Part shown: positions 1 to 13,966 of the stretch, in pieces
How the letters are laid out: every line of letters begins with the position of its first letter
Numbering within the stretch: position 1 is the stretch's first letter
NCBI RefSeq assembly: GCF_032918005.1
Contig: NZ_CP136628.1
Coordinates: 1,039,501 to 1,103,500 of the forward strand
Reading direction: 5' to 3'
DNA: 64,000 nucleotides
Source of the DNA: Bradyrhizobium sp. NDS-1
Lineage (GTDB): Bacteria > Pseudomonadota > Alphaproteobacteria > Rhizobiales > Xanthobacteraceae
Notes under the pieces: model-generated
What the model was told of the DNA's origin: nothing
Seen by the model: only the letters and a program-made list of their open reading frames with translations
The model's database searches: none
Made by a program: the position numbers and the translations under genes

Positions 1-1
1 C

Positions 2-523
2 GCCGACCGCAACGGCTATTTCCGCGATTCGAACGGCGGCTACGCCAAGGTCGGCTCATCGTTCGAGTTTTCGCGCATCCTCACCGGCGAAATCTCGGTC
101 GGCTATTCCGCGCGCAACTATACTGACCCGCGCCTCAGCCAGCTTGCAGGCTTCCTGACCACGGGCTCGCTGATCTGGAACGCGAGCGGCCTGACCACGG
201 TGAAATTCTTCACCGACACGCAGATCGCCGAGACCACGATCCCCGGCTCCTCAGGCGTCCTGGTGCGCACCTACTCCGCCGAAGTCGACCACGACTTCCG
301 CCGCTGGCTCACCGCGGTCGGCAAGTTCACCTACGGCACGCTCGACTACCAGGGCCAGAACCGCAATGACAAGACCTACTCGTTCGAGAGCAACCTGATC
401 TACAAGCTCAACCGTAACATCTGGGTCAAGGGCACGCTCCGGCATGACATCCTGGATTCGAGCGTCGCGGGATCGAGCTCGCAGGGGACTGTGGTGATGC
501 TCGGGGTGAGGTTGCAGAATTAG
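2..523 (+). CDS. Outer-membrane beta-barrel protein, C-terminal part (5' end outside window)
   Basis: The frame is open from the window edge to a TAG at 521-523, giving about 173 residues, so the true start lies upstream. The translation alternates polar and aromatic or aliphatic residues in strand-length stretches (for example EISVGYSARNY, TYSFESNLIYKL, NIWVKGTLRHDI), the pattern of an outer-membrane barrel of the BBP2 (putative beta-barrel porin 2) type. The protein ends in RLQN and not in the usual terminal Phe. Such proteins sit in the outer membrane, often next to polysaccharide export genes, but the upstream context is not visible here. It converges on gltD across a palindromic repeat. 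Confidence 0.7.
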   Translation, partial: ADRNGYFRDSNGGYAKVGSSFEFSRILTGEISVGYSARNYTDPRLSQLAGFLTTGSLIWNASGLTTVKFFTDTQIAETTIPGSSGVLVRTYSAEVDHDFRRWLTAVGKFTYGTLDYQGQNRNDKTYSFESNLIYKLNRNIWVKGTLRHDILDSSVAGSSSQGTVVMLGVRLQN

Positions 524-583
524 AGTCGCCTGCTGCCGAGCGCATTCAGCGCGATCACGATGCAAGGCGCCGCTCTTTCCGCT

Positions 584-708
584 GTCATTCCGGGGGGCGC
601 GAAGCGCGAGCTACGGTGCGCAATTGCGCACCTGAGAATCCATTTATCCACCGACCCTGAGGCTCGATGGATTCCGGGCTCGCGCCAAGTGGCGCGCCAC
701 GGAATGAC
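584..708. repeat. Palindromic intergenic repeat, family A, copy 1
   Basis: About 125 bp that begins GTCATTCCGG and ends CGGAATGAC, filling the gap between the barrel gene and gltD. It contains the perfect 18-bp palindrome GGTGCGCAATTGCGCACC. A 37-bp core (607-643) recurs in inverted orientation at 56215-56251 with one mismatch by eye. No coding frame here looks real. Confidence 0.8.
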
Positions 709-713
709 CGACT

Positions 714-2165
<1,452 letters not shown>

Positions 2166-2207
2166 TAAACCCGAAGTCCCTGCCGCTTGGTCGTTTTGTT
2201 TCTTCTC

Positions 2208-2265
2208 GTCGTTGCGAGGAGCGAAGCGCCGAAGCAATCCGGTGCTTCGCTTCGCTCGCAATGAC
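2208..2265. repeat. Palindromic repeat, family B, copy 1 (between gltB and gltD)
   Basis: A 58-bp element beginning GTCGTTGCGAGGAGCGAAGC and ending GCTTCGCTCGCAATGAC, so the ends are inverted repeats able to form a long hairpin. A second, longer copy is at 49711-49794. It lies in the gltB-gltD gap, so a transcript of both genes would carry the hairpin. Confidence 0.8.
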
Positions 2266-2278
2266 GGGGTGTGATGCC

Positions 2279-7024
<4,746 letters not shown>

Positions 7025-7515
7025 TGTTCCAATCCTCTCCATGCGGCAAGCTGCCTCACCGCCATCTTCGGCGCACCTTGGGCGTTCCGCGGCACCCGCC
7101 TCTGGGTCACCGCTCGTCCGTTGCGAGCCGCATTTTCTTAAATTCAGGCCTAGGCGTTCTTCGTTCCCGAGAACGGCTTTGCCTGGTACCTCGCCGGCGC
7201 TCGAAAGTGCCAGTTTTCGCTGCAATCCCTGTGCCGGAACCGCAAGCAAAATTGAGACAGTCTTCCTGTCCTAAACATCACCTTGCCAAATTTTTGTCTA
7301 TCACACAAGCGCGCGGAAGTCCCGATTCCCGATATGTCAATCAATCGCTTTCCGAATGTTGCGCGGCCCCGGTTTTGAAGCAAACGCGCCCCGATCCGGC
7401 CCTGCGGGCGCCGAAATCCCAAATGAAGCTTCGGATCGACCCTTCGGAAGGCGCGCCACGCCGCAAGAAGCGAAAGAGCGCAAGTCATCCAGGGCCTGAC
7501 AGGAGCGTGTCGACC
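7025..7515. other. Divergent intergenic region between gltB and the secreted-protein gene
   Basis: This 491-bp stretch holds the promoters of gltB (minus) and the gene at 7516 (plus). It is locally A/T-richer around 7265-7310. I looked for a sigma-54 element, which might be expected for a nitrogen gene, and did not find one. No convincing small gene is present. Confidence 0.5.
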
Positions 7516-8289
7516 ATGAAGTTTTTCACAGGATGTGTGGCTGCTGCCACGCTGGTGCTGGCTGTAACCACTGCTCAGGCGCAGGTTCCGGCGAGCGGTA
7601 TTGGGCGAGGGGCAGTGATACCCGTGTCCGATTTCGACGGACCTTACGGGCCGCCCGAGGTCGCACCGCCACCGCCGCCGCGTTACGGCTACGGGTATGG
7701 CTACGAGGAGCGCGGTCCGGCCCCGGAGTTGCTGCCGTCTACGGAGGTCTATGCAGTGTTGCGGGAAAACGGCTTCTCGCCGCTCGGCATCCCGCGCCTG
7801 CGCGGCAGCGTCTACACCATCGCGGTGATCGACCGCCGCGGCGACGACGGCCGGCTCGTGATCGACGCCCGCGACGGGCGGATCATCCGTTTCGTGCCGG
7901 CCGCTGACGCCTATGGCATGGCGCCCGGCTATGACGAGCGTGCGGTCGCGCCCTACGGCCCGCAAAGCGCGCTGCCGCCGCCGACCATGGTTCGCAGTGG
8001 CCCGCCGCGGCCGCCGGCCGCGATCCCGCATGTGGCGAGCCGGACCGTGCCGCTGCCCAAGGCTGCGCCGCGGCGCGCTGAGGCGCCGGTCGCCGCCGCC
8101 AAGCCAGCTGAACCGGTGGCGCAGCAGGCTCAAGCGCCGCAGGCCCAACCAGTGCAGCAGACTGCCACCGCACAGGCGAAGCCGGTGGAGGCTGCACCGC
8201 AAGCCGTGGCATCGACGGTCGGACAGGCCAAGCCGGCACCGACGATCCTGCCGACGCAGGACATGCCGGCCGCGCAGGGGCTGGATTAG
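7516..8289 (+). CDS. Secreted protein with Pro/Ala/Gln-rich tail, unknown function
   Basis: I do not recognise a family. The 257-residue protein starts at 7516 behind AGGAG (7501-7505) and has a signal peptide with likely cleavage after AQA (residues about 20-22), so it should be exported to the periplasm or envelope. Residues about 40-65 are Pro/Gly/Tyr-rich (PPPPPRYGYGYGYE). The centre (about 70-135) is a compact segment with EVYAVLRENGFSPLG and DARDGRIIRFVPA, resembling small periplasmic PepSY-like folds only in a general way. The last 110 residues are low-complexity Pro/Ala/Gln/Lys. The open frame extends upstream to 6997 without a plausible signal. It converges on a hydrolase gene across a strong terminator. 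Confidence 0.75.
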   Translation: MKFFTGCVAAATLVLAVTTAQAQVPASGIGRGAVIPVSDFDGPYGPPEVAPPPPPRYGYGYGYEERGPAPELLPSTEVYAVLRENGFSPLGIPRLRGSVYTIAVIDRRGDDGRLVIDARDGRIIRFVPAADAYGMAPGYDERAVAPYGPQSALPPPTMVRSGPPRPPAAIPHVASRTVPLPKAAPRRAEAPVAAAKPAEPVAQQAQAPQAQPVQQTATAQAKPVEAAPQAVASTVGQAKPAPTILPTQDMPAAQGLD

Positions 8290-8333
8290 CGCCGCGAGTT
8301 TGCCGCGACAGCGCTTGCTTGCTGCATCCTTGG

Positions 8334-8362
8334 TGTCGTCCCTGCGTTCGCAGGGGACGACG
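8334..8362 (+). other. Hairpin downstream of the secreted-protein gene
   Basis: GTCGTCCCTGCG, loop TTCG, then CAGGGGACGAC form a near-perfect stem between the convergent genes, upstream of the main terminator. It has no T-run and may be an RNA-stabilising hairpin or part of a repeat. Confidence 0.4.
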
Positions 8363-8385
8363 TCGGGGAGAGAGGCTGGCAAAAC

Positions 8386-8416
8386 AAAAGGCGCCTGACA
8401 TGTTCGGGCGCCTTTT
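8386..8416. terminator. Bidirectional Rho-independent terminator
   Basis: AAAAGGCGCC (8386-8395) pairs perfectly with GGCGCCTTTT (8407-8416) across an 11-nt loop. A/T runs on both sides allow termination on both strands, and it sits between convergent genes ending at 8289 (plus) and 8434 (minus). Confidence 0.85.
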
Positions 8417-8433
8417 GCATTGAGGCGATCGCC

Positions 8434-9204
8434 TCAGCTGCGCGGATATCCCGCCGCTTCCAGGATCAGGTTCGCCACCTCCTTCGGATGCGAGACCAGC
8501 GAGAGGTGGCCGGCATCGAGTTCGACCGTGGTGGCGTTCATGCGCTTCGCGAGGAAGCGTTCGAGATCCGGATTGATCGTGTAGTCGCTCTTCGACACCG
8601 CGTACCAGCTCGGCTTCGAACGCCACGCCGCTTCGGTGGTGCGGCCGGCGAAGATCGAGGCCGCGGTCGGCCATTGCACGGCGTACAGCTCCCTGGCCTG
8701 CTCAGGCTTCACGCCATTGGCAAAGTACTTCAGGAAGGCGTCCTCCGAGAGCTTGGTGTAACCGACTCGCTCGACGATGCCGGCGCGTACCGGGCCGGTC
8801 GGAAACTGCTTCGACAGGGCGACGAAATCCTCGTTCGCATCCGGCGCGCGGGCGGCGACATAGACCAGCCCGGTCACCTTCGGGTCGGTGCCGACCTGGC
8901 TGATCACGGTGCCGCCCCAGGAATGCGCGACCAGCACGGTCGGCCCGTCCTGCTCGGCCAGCGCGCGCTTGGTTGCATCGACGGAGTCCGCCAGCGACGA
9001 CAGCGGATTCTGCACGGCCGTCACATGCAGGCCCGCGGCCTGGAGGATCGGGATCACCTCCGACCAGCTCGAGCCATCGGCCCAGGCGCCGTGCACCAGC
9101 ACGACGTTGGTCGCCTTCACGGTCTGCGGTGTCTGGGCCTGAGCAAGGCTAAGGGGGGCCGTGAGCAGGCCCGCGGCGACGAAAAGGCTGCGCCAGAGTG
9201 TCAT
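8434..9204 (-). CDS. Periplasmic alpha/beta hydrolase (abhydrolase_6 type)
   Basis: The 256-residue protein has a signal peptide (TAPLSLAQA, cleavage near residue 23), which puts it in the periplasm. The serine-hydrolase fold is shown by VVLVHGAWADGSSW (oxyanion region) and the nucleophile elbow AHSWGG with Ser95. ELDAGHLSLVSHP near the C-terminus carries the catalytic His. It resembles small esterases and plant MES-like hydrolases; the substrate is unknown. I chose the start at 9204 because GGAGA lies just upstream, which removes a 12-residue extension. It stands alone, converging on the upstream secreted-protein gene. Confidence 0.85.
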   Translation of the reverse strand: MTLWRSLFVAAGLLTAPLSLAQAQTPQTVKATNVVLVHGAWADGSSWSEVIPILQAAGLHVTAVQNPLSSLADSVDATKRALAEQDGPTVLVAHSWGGTVISQVGTDPKVTGLVYVAARAPDANEDFVALSKQFPTGPVRAGIVERVGYTKLSEDAFLKYFANGVKPEQARELYAVQWPTAASIFAGRTTEAAWRSKPSWYAVSKSDYTINPDLERFLAKRMNATTVELDAGHLSLVSHPKEVANLILEAAGYPRS

Positions 9205-9296
9205 GATCGTTCTCCGTCTTGTTTTGGGTTCGATGCCCAAAAGACGGCGCGCGAGGCCGCGGCGTTACGCGCGTTCACCGCTCTGTGATGCGGCGC

Positions 9297-9327
9297 AAAA
9301 AAACGCCCCGGGGCACCGGGGCGTTTT
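9297..9327 (-). terminator. Rho-independent terminator of the hsp20 gene
   Basis: CGCCCC (9304-9309) and GGGGCG (9318-9323) form a GC stem flanked by A's at 9297-9303, which read as a seven-T run on the minus strand. It lies just past the stop of the small heat-shock gene. Confidence 0.85.
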
Positions 9328-9353
9328 CGTAACCTGGGGGTGGCGTGCGCGGT

Positions 9354-9824
9354 TTACGCGGCGGCTTGCGCGGCCGAGTTCTCGATCACCTGCGCCTTTG
9401 GCGTGCCGGTGTTGATCGCGATCTGGCGCGGTTTCTTCGCCTCGGGAATCTCGCGGACGAGATCGACGTGAAGCAGGCCGTTCTCGAGCGAGGCGTCCTT
9501 GACCTGCACGAAGTCGGCGAGCTGGAAGGCGCGTTCGAAGGCACGCGCGGCGATGCCGCGGTAGATCACTTCGTTCTTGCTGTTCTCGTTGGCGACCTTC
9601 TCGCCCTTGATCGTCAGCGTGTTTTCCTTCGCGACGATGGAGAGCTCGTCCCTGGCGAAGCCCGAGACCGCAACGGTGATGCGGTAGGCGTTCTCGCCGG
9701 TACGCTCGATGTTGTAGGGGGGATAACCGGGGCTGCCGTCCGAACCGGCCTGGTCGAGCAGGCTGAAGAGGCGGTCGAAGCCGACGGTGGAACGATAGAA
9801 CGGGGTGAGATCGTAGCTACGCAT
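9354..9824 (-). CDS. Small heat-shock protein, Hsp20/IbpA type
   Basis: The 156-residue cytoplasmic chaperone binds unfolding proteins and holds them for refolding by DnaK or ClpB. The alpha-crystallin domain spans about residues 35-130 (YPPYNIERTGENAYRI, ELSIVAKENTLTIKGEK, RAFQLADFVQVKDASLENGLL), ending with the IxV-like AINTG tail. The start at 9824 has GGAGG 8-12 nt upstream. The leader carries a predicted RpoH promoter and a ROSE-like thermosensor (see those entries), as in other Bradyrhizobium hsp genes. It is divergent from a lysophospholipase-like gene. Confidence 0.93.
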   Translation of the reverse strand: MRSYDLTPFYRSTVGFDRLFSLLDQAGSDGSPGYPPYNIERTGENAYRITVAVSGFARDELSIVAKENTLTIKGEKVANENSKNEVIYRGIAARAFERAFQLADFVQVKDASLENGLLHVDLVREIPEAKKPRQIAINTGTPKAQVIENSAAQAAA

Positions 9825-9936
9825 GGTCAAGTCCTCCATTGAGCGACTGTTGGTAACCCGCCCGCCAATCGGGCCGGGCTTTAGCCTGTGTGCAGCCTGA
9901 TGTTCCGGTTCCGAAACACTGGTAGCGGCCTGCACG
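9825..9936 (-). promoter_or_regulatory. ROSE-like RNA thermometer in the hsp20 5' leader
   Basis: The leader of about 110 nt ends in a hairpin where UCGCU (complement of 9842-9846) faces the AGGA of the ribosome-binding site (complement of 9832-9835), with one unpaired G. This is the U(U/C)GCU signature of ROSE elements, which mask the Shine-Dalgarno sequence at low temperature. The loop is six nucleotides. Upstream parts of the leader (complement of 9855-9900) are GC-rich and can form further stems. Confidence 0.65.
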
Positions 9937-9942
9937 AAGGTG

Positions 9943-9970
9943 ATATGGGTGGAACGAGACGGCGTTCAAG
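9943..9970 (-). promoter_or_regulatory. Predicted RpoH (sigma-32) promoter for hsp20
   Basis: On the minus strand, CTTGAA (complement of 9965-9970) and CCCATAT (complement of 9943-9949) are separated by 15 nt, close to the heat-shock consensus. The implied transcript start near 9936 gives a leader of ROSE-like length. Confidence 0.6.
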
Positions 9971-10043
9971 AGGGCGGCATTTGCACCTTTTCGGCGCTTT
10001 GGCCCCTTGATTTGCAGCACTTCGCGCCCAAGCACCACCAATC

Positions 10044-10991
10044 ATGACGCTGGTCTCGATCCCGTCCAATCCCGTTCCCGAAAACGTCGTCAGCGGCACC
10101 ATCAAGACGCCCGATGGTGTCGAGCTGCGCTTTGCCCGCTGGGCGCCGCCGGCGGGCCGCAAGGGCACCGTCTGCGTCTTCACCGGGCGCAGCGAGCAGA
10201 TCGAGAAATATTTCGAGACCGTGCGTGACCTGCGCGACCGCGGCTTTGCGGTGGCGATGATCGACTGGCGCGGGCAGGGCCACTCCTCGCGCCGCCTGCG
10301 CGACCCGCGCAAGGGCTATGTGCGCGATTTCTCCGATTTCGAGGTCGACGTCGAGGCCTTCGTGCAGCAGGTGGTGCTGCCGGATTGCCCGCCGCCGTTC
10401 TTCGCGCTGGCCCACTCCATGGGCGGCACGGTGATGCTGCGGGTGGCGCATGCGGGCAAGCGCTGGTTCGACCGCATGGTGCTGTCGGCGCCGATGATCG
10501 ACTTGCCCGGCCGCACCACCTCGCTTCCGGTGCGCGCGCTTCTCAAGACGATGCGCCTGCTCGGGCAGGGCGGCCGTTACGTCCCCGGCGGCAGCGACCG
10601 CCTCACCGGACTCGATCCCTTCATCAACAATCCCGTGACCAGCGATCCCGTGCGCTATGCGCGCAATGCCGCGATCCTGGAGGAGGACCCGACGCTCGGG
10701 CTGGCGTCACCGACGGTGGCCTGGGCCGATACCGCCTTCCGCGCGATGCACACCTTCAAGCGCGTGAACTACCCCTCGCAGATCCGCCAGCCGATCCTGA
10801 TGCTGGCGGCCTCCAGCGACGCCGTGGTCTCCACCGCGGCGATCGAGGAATTTGCCTATCACTTGCGCGCCGGCTCCCATCTCGTGATCGCAGGCGCCAA
10901 GCACGAGATCCTCCAGGAGCAGGATCGCTACCGCTCCCAGTTCTGGGCCGCCTTCGACGCCTTCGTGCCGGGCACGCCGCTGTTCAAGTGA
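10044..10991 (+). CDS. Alpha/beta hydrolase, lysophospholipase/monoacylglycerol lipase type
   Basis: The 315-residue protein fits the Hydrolase_4 (PldB-like) family, which hydrolyses lysophospholipids or monoacylglycerols. The visible features are FTGRSEQIEKY in the oxyanion region, MIDWRGQGHSSR on strand 4, the nucleophile elbow LAHSMGG with Ser125, the Asp in LMLAASSDAVVST and the His in AGAKHEILQE. No signal peptide is evident, so it is probably cytoplasmic or membrane-associated. It is divergent from hsp20 and probably monocistronic. Confidence 0.9.
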   Translation: MTLVSIPSNPVPENVVSGTIKTPDGVELRFARWAPPAGRKGTVCVFTGRSEQIEKYFETVRDLRDRGFAVAMIDWRGQGHSSRRLRDPRKGYVRDFSDFEVDVEAFVQQVVLPDCPPPFFALAHSMGGTVMLRVAHAGKRWFDRMVLSAPMIDLPGRTTSLPVRALLKTMRLLGQGGRYVPGGSDRLTGLDPFINNPVTSDPVRYARNAAILEEDPTLGLASPTVAWADTAFRAMHTFKRVNYPSQIRQPILMLAASSDAVVSTAAIEEFAYHLRAGSHLVIAGAKHEILQEQDRYRSQFWAAFDAFVPGTPLFK

Positions 10992-11012
10992 GGAATTGAG
11001 CGCGAGATCGCG

Positions 11013-13772
11013 CTACAACGTCTTCAGATACTCGATCAAATCGTAGCGCTCGGCATCGTCCTTGAACATGCGGCCGATCACGCCGGGGCGTTTCGGCTCG
11101 CCGTCCTTGCGCTCGAAGGAATGGCCGAGCACGCTGTTGCCCTGGATCGGATCCTGCTCCGACCCCGCGGAGAACAGCGTTTCGCCCGTCTTGCACTTTT
11201 CGTCAGCGCTGACGGCAAAGCCGACGGTCACGGGATCATAGTCGCGGCGGCCCATGCAGAATTTCTGCGGGCGCTCGCTCGCCGGCTTCAGCAGCCAGTA
11301 CAGCGAAGGCACCGAGCCGTTGTGCAGGTAGGGCGCGGTGGCCCAGATGCCGTTCAGCGGCCGCGCGCGATAGCGCGGATCAGGGGCTGGATTGAGACAG
11401 TTCTTGCGCGCCAGATTCCAGATCTTCCCCCGCTCCGCCTCCGGGATATTCTCGTCGTCCATCCATTTGCGGACGGCCAGGTCGACCACCGTCATGAGGC
11501 CTAGCGCATAGACCATCTCGTTGGGCCTTTTGCTCGCCGTTGGGACCTCGCATTGCCACCAGGTCTGGAGGTCGGCCGTATTCACCTTCAGGAAACTCGG
11601 CACATCGACGATCCTGTTGCTCAGGACAAGCGACTGCTCGGGATCTGTGTTGATCTCCTTGAGCGGAATCGTGACGGCGTTCAGCACCTTGCTGTCGCCG
11701 CTCTGCTCCCAATGCGACGAGGACCAGAACGCCGGGGTGTTGATATCAGGCAAATGACATCCGGAGCACATCTCGGCGTAGATCTTGCGGCCATTCTCGA
11801 CTTTCCTCTGATCGATCCTCCAGGCGTCGCCGAGGATCTGCGAGGGCCATTTCGGCGCCAGCAGGCCGCCGAACTTCGGGTCGGCCGACTTGAACGGATC
11901 TGGTCCCCTGAGCATGTCCTCGATCCAGCCGAGTGTCCTCACGTTGACCGAGGAGCGCCACAGCCGATCCGCCGGATAGGCGTCGGACAGGTTGAGCAGC
12001 GCGGTGACGCCGAGCGCTTCGCCTGCGTTGCGAATCAGCGGCTGCTCGATCGAGGCGTCGTATTGCGCGAACTTGAACCACGGCACCGTCCAGATCGCGG
12101 GATAGCTGACCGGCGCGTCCTGGGCGTGCAGGTTCTTCTCGAAGCCCTTGACCCCGCTCAGCGCGAGATCCTGCGAAAAGACCTGGTTGCCGATGCGGTT
12201 GAGCGCGTCGAGGCGGCCGAACCCTTCCTCCGTGTCCTGCTGCTGCCGGCCGTTCCAGGTCTTCTTGCCTTCAATCGTCTTCTGTTGGGTTTGCGCCCAG
12301 TCGATCAGGAACGTGCCGATCGCGCTGAGCTTCTGCTTGAGTGCGGCGCGGTCCGTCTTGCTGGCGTCGGGGCCGAGCACGCGGTCGGCAAAGCGCTGGA
12401 AGCGGAACGGGACGTACAGCGTGTAGGCGATCGAGAGGCCGGTGGAGAGTTCCAGCTTCTTCAGGTCGGTCATGGCCGGGCCGCCGTCGAAGCGAACATC
12501 CACGCCCTGGTAGTGGATTTGGCCAGTGTGGCAGGCCGCGCAGGTCAGCCCGATCATGTCGTCCTCGCGTCGGCCGGTCGCGGGATCGACGACGCCGGTC
12601 ATCCGCGCGAAGCCGACCGGCAGGCCGTCGACGTTCTCCGCCGGCGTCCATCTGGTCGACCAATCCGGCGCCTGCGTCGTCTCATAGACATTGGCGTAAC
12701 CGAAGCGGCGCAGTGTCGTCGTGTCGGTCTGGATTGACTGCGGGCTCGGGATGAAGCCGAAGCTTTCGAGATAGGCGCTGTCCTTGATCAAGCCCGGCTT
12801 CGAGAACAGATGAAGCCGCGGCTGCTCCAGCGCCACGAACCATTCATAGGGCACCGGGAAGGTCGCGGTGCCCTGGCTGGCATGGTGGAACCAGTGCCGG
12901 TCCTTCAGTGACCAGTTCTGCTCGAGCCAGAAGGCGGCCTTGGTCTCCGGAACCGCAGGTAAGGGCGGCGGCAGAAGATTCACCAGGATGCCCTTCTGGG
13001 GCAGCATGGCGCGGACCTGGTTGGGGAATTCGGCGACGGCCACCAGGGCGACGAGGCCAAGGCCGATGACGAACGCTGTCAGCGCGACCGCCCAGCGAAA
13101 GCGGAGCTGACAATTCGACAGCAACGGCTGCGACAATATCCGCTGGTTGATGCGATCGGGCAGCTGGCGCTGTTCGAACAGCGTGCGCACGTCGGCCACG
13201 CTGAGATAACGCTCCTCGCCCGGCTTGCCCTTGCCGATGATCTTCAGAAGGACCGGCCATTCGAACTTCATCAGCAGCGGGTAGTACCAGCGCGCGGCGC
13301 TGCCGGCGCGCTTGATGTTGTCCTGCATGAAGGTCTTGATTTCCGCGGCGTTGAGGCCGGGTTCGCTGCTGCCGGTGTTCGGGTCGGTGTAGGTCCGGCC
13401 GAAGCTTGCGAGCCGCGCGATCTCGCCCTCGTTGACCTTGCCGTCGACGCCGAGGATGCGCGAGCCGGCGCCGCGCTTGTCGAGCGGGCCGCCGCGCAGC
13501 GCGTCGAGTTGCGCCCCCGACCAGATGCTCTTCAGGATGTGCTTGATGCCGTTGGCGATCAGCGCAACGCCGCGGACCTGGATGCGGGCCGAGACCTTCT
13601 TCAGCCCGGTCTCGCCAGTCGCATTCGCGATGGTCTGCGACAGCGTGTTGAGCGGAACAGTCCCGCCGTCGACGAAACCTTCGCCGACGAGACCGCGCAG
13701 GAACGGGCAGGGATTATTCGGGGAGACCGGGATCGAGGGATCGAAGGGCGGCTTCGAAGTGGGATGATGCAT
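11013..13772 (-). CDS. Membrane-anchored fusion: chloroperoxidase-like domain plus RoxA-like diheme cytochrome c
   Basis: The 919-residue protein has three parts. Residues 1-220 resemble the heme-thiolate chloroperoxidase/peroxygenase family: a PCP motif at 21-23 (candidate heme ligand Cys22 in NPCPFLRGL), GVDGKVNEGEIARLASFG around 108-125, and YLSVADVRTLFEQRQLP around 189-205. A single membrane helix follows at about 226-248. The remainder has two c-type heme sites, CAACH at 411-415 and CSGCH at 669-673, in the arrangement of diheme cytochrome c peroxidase or RoxA-like oxygenases. The c-type domain must be periplasmic, which would leave the first domain in the cytoplasm. The acid-base residue typical of peroxygenases (EHD or EGD) is not clear. 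Substrate unknown; it stands alone and converges on the hydrolase at 10044. Confidence 0.8.
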   Translation of the reverse strand: MHHPTSKPPFDPSIPVSPNNPCPFLRGLVGEGFVDGGTVPLNTLSQTIANATGETGLKKVSARIQVRGVALIANGIKHILKSIWSGAQLDALRGGPLDKRGAGSRILGVDGKVNEGEIARLASFGRTYTDPNTGSSEPGLNAAEIKTFMQDNIKRAGSAARWYYPLLMKFEWPVLLKIIGKGKPGEERYLSVADVRTLFEQRQLPDRINQRILSQPLLSNCQLRFRWAVALTAFVIGLGLVALVAVAEFPNQVRAMLPQKGILVNLLPPPLPAVPETKAAFWLEQNWSLKDRHWFHHASQGTATFPVPYEWFVALEQPRLHLFSKPGLIKDSAYLESFGFIPSPQSIQTDTTTLRRFGYANVYETTQAPDWSTRWTPAENVDGLPVGFARMTGVVDPATGRREDDMIGLTCAACHTGQIHYQGVDVRFDGGPAMTDLKKLELSTGLSIAYTLYVPFRFQRFADRVLGPDASKTDRAALKQKLSAIGTFLIDWAQTQQKTIEGKKTWNGRQQQDTEEGFGRLDALNRIGNQVFSQDLALSGVKGFEKNLHAQDAPVSYPAIWTVPWFKFAQYDASIEQPLIRNAGEALGVTALLNLSDAYPADRLWRSSVNVRTLGWIEDMLRGPDPFKSADPKFGGLLAPKWPSQILGDAWRIDQRKVENGRKIYAEMCSGCHLPDINTPAFWSSSHWEQSGDSKVLNAVTIPLKEINTDPEQSLVLSNRIVDVPSFLKVNTADLQTWWQCEVPTASKRPNEMVYALGLMTVVDLAVRKWMDDENIPEAERGKIWNLARKNCLNPAPDPRYRARPLNGIWATAPYLHNGSVPSLYWLLKPASERPQKFCMGRRDYDPVTVGFAVSADEKCKTGETLFSAGSEQDPIQGNSVLGHSFERKDGEPKRPGVIGRMFKDDAERYDLIEYLKTL

Positions 13773-13903
13773 GGCCCAAATCCTGAAAATAGCGAATCGA
13801 AATACGCAGGCGCGCTGTTAGAGCGCGGAAAGTCCTAACAAACCGACAGCAGGTTATACTACTTCAGCGTGCAGCGAAGTGTGGCCGAATTCACTGTCGT
13901 GTC

Positions 13904-13940
13904 AATAAAAGCTGGTCCGGATCGCCAAGGGATCGGACCA
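13904..13940 (-). terminator. Rho-independent terminator of the cyclase-TPR gene
   Basis: TGGTCCGGATC (13913-13923) and GATCGGACCA (13931-13940) form a ten-pair stem with one bulge. On the minus strand it is followed by GCTTTTATT (complement of 13904-13912). It lies just past the stop at 13967. Confidence 0.75.
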
Positions 13941-13966
13941 CGATTGCCGAGAGCCGCGGCCGCCGT

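Noticed and set aside
7025..7515. Sigma-54 promoter for gltB
   Set aside because: No GG-N10-GC element with the right spacing was found on the minus strand.
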